Shown piece after piece: positions 59,222 through 64,000 of a stretch of 64,000 bases of DNA. Both the position numbers and the translations under genes were made by a program. The notes under the pieces were generated by a model. It was given only the letters and a program-made list of their open reading frames with translations. It was not told the DNA's origin and searched no databases. Origin of the DNA: an uncultured Clostridia bacterium (lineage in GTDB: Bacteria > Bacillota > Clostridia > Christensenellales > Borkfalkiaceae); contig CALVHL010000001.1 in the NCBI GenBank assembly GCA_944327625.1, positions 1-64,000 on the forward strand, in the 5' to 3' direction. Positions within the stretch are counted from its first letter, which is position 1, and each line of letters opens with the position of its first letter.

Positions 59222-60037
59222 ATGAAAACAGCATTGACAATCGCAGGGAGCGATTCCTGCGGAGGCGCCGGAATTCAGGCAGATATCAAGACGATGACCG
59301 CACACGGCGTATATGCCATGTCGGTCATAACGTCCATGACTGCGCAGAATACTACCGGCGTATATGCTATCCAACCGAGTACGCCGCAATTTCTCGACGC
59401 GCAGCTCAAAGCCGTATTTGAAGATATCACGCCTGACGCTGTAAAGATAGGTATGATTTCAACGGCAGAGCAGGCGGAGGTTATCGCCCGCTCTCTTTGC
59501 TTATACGGCGCAAGACACATCGTGCTCGATCCCGTAATGGTCGCGTCCAGCGGCAGTACGCTGTCGGGCGAAAGCGCGCTTTCTGCAAGCGAGCGGCTGC
59601 TCTTTCCGTCGGCGGAGATAATAACGCCCAACCTTCCCGAGGCGGCGGCGCTCGTCCGTAACGCTAAGAATATGCCCGAAAAGATTGAGACGGTCGAGGA
59701 TATGACCGCCGTCGGCGAGTACCTCGTCGGAAAATACGGCTGCAACGCGCTCATCAAGGGCGGGCATCTCAGCGGCGACGCGGTCGACGTGCTCATCGAG
59801 GCAAAGAGCGGTAAACGGCACATATTGCGGGGGCAACGGGTGAATAACCTCAACAATCACGGCACGGGCTGCACGCTTTCGAGCGCGATAGCCTCGGGGC
59901 TTGCGAACGGCAAAGAACTTGTCGACGCGGTGGTTGCCGCAAAGCAATACGTTACGGGCTGTCTTATGGCAATGCTTGCGCTCGGCAAGGGCGTCGGCCC
60001 CGTAAATCATCTATGGAACATAAAAACAGCAAATTAA
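59222..60037 (+). CDS. thiD: Hydroxymethylpyrimidine / phosphomethylpyrimidine kinase
   Basis: 271 residues, ribokinase fold. TIAGSDSCGGAGIQADIKT, the DPVMVASSG motif and HGTGCTLSSAIASGLA (catalytic Asp region) match. It phosphorylates HMP twice. GCGAGG precedes the ATG in a 69-nt gap after the HAD gene. Confidence 0.96.
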   Translation: MKTALTIAGSDSCGGAGIQADIKTMTAHGVYAMSVITSMTAQNTTGVYAIQPSTPQFLDAQLKAVFEDITPDAVKIGMISTAEQAEVIARSLCLYGARHIVLDPVMVASSGSTLSGESALSASERLLFPSAEIITPNLPEAAALVRNAKNMPEKIETVEDMTAVGEYLVGKYGCNALIKGGHLSGDAVDVLIEAKSGKRHILRGQRVNNLNNHGTGCTLSSAIASGLANGKELVDAVVAAKQYVTGCLMAMLALGKGVGPVNHLWNIKTAN

Positions 60038-60052
60038 AAGGGAGAGATTAAA

Positions 60053-61357
60053 ATGAGAAATTATGCAACTCAGATGGAAGCCGCAAGAAAGGGCATCGTC
60101 ACCGAACAGCTTAAAATAGTCGCCGAAAAGGAGCGCATGACCGTAGAGGAGCTTATGCCCCTCGTCGCTTCGGGCAAAGTGGTAATCTGCGCCAACAAGA
60201 ACCACAAGTGCCTCAACCCCGAGGGCGTCGGCTCTATGCTCAAAACCAAAATCAACGTCAATCTCGGCGTTTCGAGGGACTGCAAGGACTATGACATAGA
60301 GATGAAAAAGGTCATGGCGGCGGTCGATATGGGCGCACACGCCATAATGGATCTGTCCTCGCACGGCAATACCGAACCTTTCCGCTGCAAGCTCACTTCC
60401 GAATGTCCCGCAATGATAGGAACCGTGCCCGTGTACGATTCGGTCATTCACTATCAGCGCGACCTCGACACGCTTACCGCCAAGGACTTCATAGACGTCG
60501 TCAGGCTTCACGCCGAAAACGGCGTCGATTTCGTAACGCTGCATTGCGGCATAACGCGCAAGACCATAGACCAGATAAGAAAGCACAAGCGCAAGATGAA
60601 CATAGTCAGCCGCGGCGGTTCGCTCGTGTTCGCGTGGATGTGCATGACGGGCAACGAAAACCCCTTCTATGAGTACTATGACGAAATTCTCGATATCTGC
60701 CGCGAATACGACGTAACCATATCGCTCGGCGACGCCTGCCGCCCCGGCTGTCTTGCCGACGCTACCGACGTCTGCCAGATTGAGGAACTCGTAAGGCTGG
60801 GCGAACTGACGAAGCGCGCGTGGGCTAAGGATGTTCAGGTAATGGTGGAGGGCCCCGGTCACGTCCCCATGGATCAGGTCGCCGCAAATATGAAGGTTCA
60901 GCAGACAATCTGCTGCGGCGCACCTTTCTATGTGCTCGGTCCGATAGTCACCGACATTGCGCCCGGCTACGACCATATAACCTCGGCGATAGGCGGCGCT
61001 ATTGCCGCAATGAACGGCGCGGCATTCCTCTGCTACGTCACCCCCGCCGAACACCTCGCTCTGCCCAACGTCGAGGACGTAAAGCAGGGTATAATCGCCT
61101 CCAAGATAGCCGCTCACGCCGCAGATATTGCAAAGGGAGTGAGAGGCGCGAGGGAGATTGACGACAAGATGGCGGACGCCCGCCGCAAGCTCGATTGGGA
61201 AGGTCAGTGGGCGTGCGCGATAGATCCCGAAACGGCAAAGGCGATACGCGCCGACAGAAGTCCGGAGCACGACGACACCTGCTCTATGTGCGGCAAGTTC
61301 TGCGCCGTAAGGAGCATGAATAAGGCGCTTGCAGGCGAGCATATTGACATACTGTAA
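60053..61357 (+). CDS. thiC: Phosphomethylpyrimidine synthase
   Basis: 434 residues; turns aminoimidazole ribotide to HMP-P. The barrel motif [21 protein letters not shown] and the C-terminal radical-SAM cluster C-S-M-C-G-K-F-C are intact. Last gene of the operon. Confidence 0.97.
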   Translation: MRNYATQMEAARKGIVTEQLKIVAEKERMTVEELMPLVASGKVVICANKNHKCLNPEGVGSMLKTKINVNLGVSRDCKDYDIEMKKVMAAVDMGAHAIMDLSSHGNTEPFRCKLTSECPAMIGTVPVYDSVIHYQRDLDTLTAKDFIDVVRLHAENGVDFVTLHCGITRKTIDQIRKHKRKMNIVSRGGSLVFAWMCMTGNENPFYEYYDEILDICREYDVTISLGDACRPGCLADATDVCQIEELVRLGELTKRAWAKDVQVMVEGPGHVPMDQVAANMKVQQTICCGAPFYVLGPIVTDIAPGYDHITSAIGGAIAAMNGAAFLCYVTPAEHLALPNVEDVKQGIIASKIAAHAADIAKGVRGAREIDDKMADARRKLDWEGQWACAIDPETAKAIRADRSPEHDDTCSMCGKFCAVRSMNKALAGEHIDIL

Positions 61358-61383
61358 TAAGGTTATTGCCAAACATAGATTGA

Positions 61384-61414
61384 GGGGCGCAGACGGTTGG
61401 TCTGCGCCCCTTTT
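61384..61414 (+). terminator. Terminator of the thi operon
   Basis: GGGGCGCAGA and TCTGCGCCCC around a 7-nt loop, then TTTT. Confidence 0.9.
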
Positions 61415-61438
61415 CTCATTAAAATGAAAGCCGCATCA

Positions 61439-61474
61439 AAATGAAAGCCGCCGAAGCGACAGAGCTTCGGCGGC
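61439..61474 (-). terminator. Terminator of degV
   Basis: On the minus strand GCCGCCGAAGC and GCTTCGGCGGC with a 6-nt loop, then TTTCATTTT. The flank AAAATGAAAGCCGC occurs twice in tandem. Confidence 0.75.
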
Positions 61475-61510
61475 AACTTTATGCACTAATATTTTGACTT
61501 AAAAACGCAA

Positions 61511-62449
61511 TTACGGCTTTTTCTTGAACATAGCAAGCGCCTTTGCAAGGGCAGAGCTCTTTTTCTCCTCCTTGCCGCGCTCGCTGCCGAGGTAGAACAG
61601 CGCAAGGCTTCCGGGGCCTACGTGCGAGCCCGTGCAGATCTCGAACATGGCAATTTCCACCTGCTTTGCGCCGTGCTCCATAACCATATCGCGCAGAAGA
61701 AGCGCGTCTTCGAGACAGTCGGCGTGGGATATTGCGACAATCTGATTATCGGGGTGTTCAACCCTCTGAGCAAAGGTCTCGGCAAGCTTAGCTATTGCCT
61801 TCTTTCTGCCCCTTTCAACGCCCATGGAAACTATCTTGCCGTTTTCGTCCGCCCACAGTATGGGCTTAATGTTGAGCAGCGTTCCCGCAATAGCGAGCGT
61901 AGCTGAAATTCTGCCGCCGCGTTTGAGGTATTTGAGCGAGGATACCGTGAATACAGAGTTTAATCTGAACTTGTTGGACTCCATCCATTCGTAACATTCG
62001 TCTATCGAATAGTCCATATCCCTGAGTTTTGCGGCATACAGCGCGAAAAGTCCTTCGCCGAGCCCGGCGTTATAGCTGTCGAATATGAGCATTTTCCTGT
62101 CGGGATAGGTCTTTGCAAGTTCCTCTGCGGCGAATTTTGCCTGCGAATATGTGCCGCTTATCGTCGAGGAGAGCGATACGAACAGCACGTCTCTGCCCGC
62201 CTCGAAGCAGGGGGTGACGGCGTCTATTATCTTGCCCGCATTGACGAGTGTTGTCTTGGTGTTCTTGTCCTCGCGCATTGCGTCGTAGAACTTCTTTGCT
62301 ATCTCCTCAGAGTCTGCGCCCTTGACGTAAGACTCCATCTCCGTGCCGTCAATGTTGACCGAATAGGAGACGACGCCTATATCGTAGGTCTCAATCATCT
62401 CGTCGGTGAGGTTTGCGGCAGAGTCTGCAATAATGTCAAAACTTCTCAT
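61511..62449 (-). CDS. DegV family fatty-acid-binding protein
   Basis: 312 residues. DIIADSAANLTDEM, SLSSTISGTYSQAKFA and LKRGGRISATLAI hold the two lobes that bind a fatty acid. In FakAB systems such proteins present fatty acid to the kinase FakA, which is not in this window. A second member lies at 63399. Confidence 0.92.
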   Translation of the reverse strand: MRSFDIIADSAANLTDEMIETYDIGVVSYSVNIDGTEMESYVKGADSEEIAKKFYDAMREDKNTKTTLVNAGKIIDAVTPCFEAGRDVLFVSLSSTISGTYSQAKFAAEELAKTYPDRKMLIFDSYNAGLGEGLFALYAAKLRDMDYSIDECYEWMESNKFRLNSVFTVSSLKYLKRGGRISATLAIAGTLLNIKPILWADENGKIVSMGVERGRKKAIAKLAETFAQRVEHPDNQIVAISHADCLEDALLLRDMVMEHGAKQVEIAMFEICTGSHVGPGSLALFYLGSERGKEEKKSSALAKALAMFKKKP

Positions 62450-62621
62450 AAATCACCCTATAAAAATGAACGCGCGATAAAGCCCGCGCGCGGCTGCCGC
62501 AATCTTGCGGCGTGTGTCTTTATCTGCATTTTAGTATAATGCTAATTTGCTTTAATTACAACAGACGGCGGCGTTTAATCGCTCTCTTTGTTGTAAAAAA
62601 TGCTAAACGGATTGAGAAAAC

Positions 62622-62663
62622 AACTCTACCGCGCGAAAAATCGGCTCTACTGTCGGTAGAGTT
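62622..62663. promoter_or_regulatory. CTCTACCG-type three-half-site module, upstream of XRE membrane gene
   Basis: Half-sites CTCTACCG (62624), CTCTAC (62645) and CGGTAGAG (62654), the last two as an inverted pair. It mirrors the module at 34513-34553. It lies 70-110 nt before the XRE gene, a place for autoregulation. Confidence 0.5.
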
Positions 62664-62698
62664 CATCAAAAAACAATAAAAAATCCCTCTGTTTTGCA

Positions 62699-62727
62699 TT
62701 GATTTTGCTTACAGTATATGGTATACT
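62699..62727 (+). promoter_or_regulatory. Promoter of the XRE membrane gene (leaderless)
   Basis: TTGATT, a 17-nt spacer and TATACT, with 6 nt to the ATG. Confidence 0.6.
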
Positions 62728-62733
62728 TTAATT

Positions 62734-63345
62734 ATGAAGGACATCAAAGAGATAATTGCCGAAAACCTCATAAGGCTGAGGCAACAGGCGGGGCTGACGC
62801 AGTTACAGCTCGCCGAAATGCTCAACTATTCGGACAAAGCCGTCTCGAAGTGGGAACGGGGGGAGTCGGTTCCCGACCTCCGCGTGCTCATTCAGCTTGC
62901 CGACATATACCACATAACGCTTGACGACATTGTCAGGGAACAGACCGAAAAGGTCGTAAAGCCCCGTCTCAACCTCTTTAAGCGCCATTTTCTCGTGACG
63001 CTGCTGTCGATAGGGCTCGTATGGGTGATTGCGACGGGCGCGTTCATGATCGTTTTTTACACGTCTGCAAGTAAGTATGCCTATCTTGCCTACGTCGTCG
63101 CGCCGTTTGTCTCGGCAATAGTTCTTACGGTATTTTCCGCGCTCTGGTACAGCAGGATAGTATTGACGATTGCGGCTTCGGCGATTGTCTGGTCAATAAC
63201 GCTGATAGTCTACGTCTTTGTCACAATCTTCTGCGGAAGCGTCACACTCTGGCCGTTCTACATAGTTGCGGGCGGCGTGCAGATCATGATAATCGTGTGG
63301 TTCATTCTGCGCAAAATACAGAAGCCCACGCTCAAGAAAAAATGA
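62734..63345 (+). CDS. XRE-family regulator with four membrane helices
   Basis: 203 residues. Residues 7-62 are a helix-turn-helix (GLTQLQLAEMLNYSDKAVSKWERGESVPDL). After a linker, four hydrophobic helices span about 85-195. Such membrane-bound XRE proteins often sense envelope or cell-state cues; the ligand is unknown. The start has no Shine-Dalgarno and a -10 exactly 6 nt upstream. The CTCTACCG module lies upstream. Confidence 0.88.
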   Translation: MKDIKEIIAENLIRLRQQAGLTQLQLAEMLNYSDKAVSKWERGESVPDLRVLIQLADIYHITLDDIVREQTEKVVKPRLNLFKRHFLVTLLSIGLVWVIATGAFMIVFYTSASKYAYLAYVVAPFVSAIVLTVFSALWYSRIVLTIAASAIVWSITLIVYVFVTIFCGSVTLWPFYIVAGGVQIMIIVWFILRKIQKPTLKKK

Positions 63346-63376
63346 TAATTCGGCGGCATATATGCCCCGACGAATA
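63344..63376 (+). repeat. Dispersed 33-bp palindromic element, copy F
   Basis: GATAATTCGGCG, GCATATATGCC and CCGACGAATA. The left arm diverges from copies C and D but keeps AATT; this copy is the most palindromic. It lies between the XRE stop and the next degV gene. Confidence 0.65.
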
Positions 63377-63398
63377 CATATCAGTGAGGTAAATTAAA

Positions 63399-64000
63399 AT
63401 GTATCAGTTATTCTGTGACTCCAACTGTGAGCTGTGGTATACGCAGGTCAGGGAACTCGGCCTCAACGTCATACGTATGCCCTATACGCTGGCAGGCGAA
63501 GAATATTTTTACGATATGGGCGAAAAGACCGATCTCAAAGCGTTCTTCGATGCGATGAAGGGCGGCGAAGTGCCCAAGACCAGCGCGCTCAACGAAGCTA
63601 TCTACATTGACTATTTCGAGCCCGTGCTCAAACGCGGCGAGGACATTCTCTACGTCAGCTTTTCGCACAAGATGAGCAAGACCTTCGACGCCATGGACAG
63701 GGCGATCGCCACGCTCAAAGAGCAGTACCCCGAAAGGCAGATTCGCTGCGTGGATACTCTTTCTATCTCCATGGGCTGCGGCTTCGTCGTCTACTATGCG
63801 GCTCTCAAATATAAAGAGGGCGCGACCATGGACGAGCTTGAAGCTTACGTAAAGGAGCTCGCCGAGCATACCGCAACTTATTTCGCCGTGGACGACCTCA
63901 CCTATCTTTACAGGGGCGGCAGGGTGTCGGGCGTTTCCAAAGTCGTCGGCAACCTGCTCAACATAAAGCCCGTCCTGCATTTCGACGAGGAGGGCAGAAT
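63399..64000 (+). CDS. DegV family protein (partial, runs off the window)
   Basis: The first 200 residues. Start MYQLFCDSNCELWYT, with SFSHKMSKTFDAM and YLYRGGRVSGVSKVVGNLLNIKP matching the DegV lobes and the fatty-acid site. GTGAGGT precedes the ATG. It is a paralogue of the gene at 61511; the C-terminus lies beyond 64000. Confidence 0.9.
   Translation, partial: MYQLFCDSNCELWYTQVRELGLNVIRMPYTLAGEEYFYDMGEKTDLKAFFDAMKGGEVPKTSALNEAIYIDYFEPVLKRGEDILYVSFSHKMSKTFDAMDRAIATLKEQYPERQIRCVDTLSISMGCGFVVYYAALKYKEGATMDELEAYVKELAEHTATYFAVDDLTYLYRGGRVSGVSKVVGNLLNIKPVLHFDEEGR

Overview
The window looks like chromosome from an endospore-forming, anaerobic member of the Bacillota (class Clostridia, probably an uncultured gut lineage near Christensenellales; the order is inference). 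Spore genes are spoVAD, spoVAEb, yunB and two CotF-like coat proteins. Pyruvate:ferredoxin oxidoreductase, a two-subunit iron-sulfur fumarase and ThiH/ThiC point to anaerobic metabolism. Lysine, cobalamin and TPP riboswitches, a pheST T-box, ECF transport and PrsA/UppP/LysR genes fit Bacillota. Most of the window is moderately GC-rich with strong GC third positions, so long antisense open frames are common and were left out.

Layout. 1-4440 is an AT-rich accessory stretch: a partial HEPN-like gene, a gene broken by one TGA, tRNA-Val, an aldo/keto reductase, an XRE protein with 18 glycine pentads, and the tail of a serine recombinase running up to the ssrA (tmRNA) 3' end. 5-7.2 kb: YccF, an amidase-like protein, LOG and a low-MW tyrosine phosphatase. 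7.3-10.8 kb: por. 11.2-14.7 kb: fused ecfA1A2-ecfT-truA. 14.8-18.1 kb: a membrane protein, mnmE, a LysR regulator. 18.2-21.3 kb: lysine riboswitch-asd-dapA-dapB. 21.4-26.8 kb: a five-gene operon (membrane protein, methyltransferase, Hsp33, TPR and helical-repeat proteins), then coat proteins. 27.4-30.4 kb: apgM, ung, luxS, mtnN. 30.5-33.1 kb: fruK and a B12-riboswitch operon (DUF4430 lipoprotein plus ECF S component). 33.2-37.6 kb: bioY, a repeat-rich gap, hemolysin III, spoVAD, spoVAEb, yunB. 37.7-41.6 kb: T-box-pheS-pheT. 41.6-45.7 kb: fumarase, divergent CPBP-rlmH, M14 peptidase-tadA. 45.9-54 kb: prs-pth-mfd, a PrsA-like lipoprotein and uppP. 54.1-61.4 kb: TPP riboswitch-thiSFGH-tenI-thiE-HAD-thiD-thiC. 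61.5-64 kb: two degV genes flanking an XRE membrane protein.

How genes work together. The EcfA1A2/EcfT energising module can serve both S components seen here, BioY (with a BirA-like operator) and the predicted corrinoid S component under the B12 riboswitch. mtnN and luxS form a methyl-cycle/AI-2 pair. The thi operon encodes both branches of thiamin synthesis plus a HAD protein that could remove phosphate from thiamin phosphate.

Most notable. (1) A dispersed 33-bp palindromic element occurs at least eight times; one copy is translated in frame as the linker of the EcfA1A2 fusion, another supplies the ribosome-binding site of spoVAEb. (2) At least five genes start exactly 6 nt after a -10 box with no usable Shine-Dalgarno, so their mRNAs are probably leaderless. 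(3) An XRE regulator is fused to 18 tandem glycine pentads. (4) A CTCTACCG-type three-half-site module occurs upstream of two unrelated genes.
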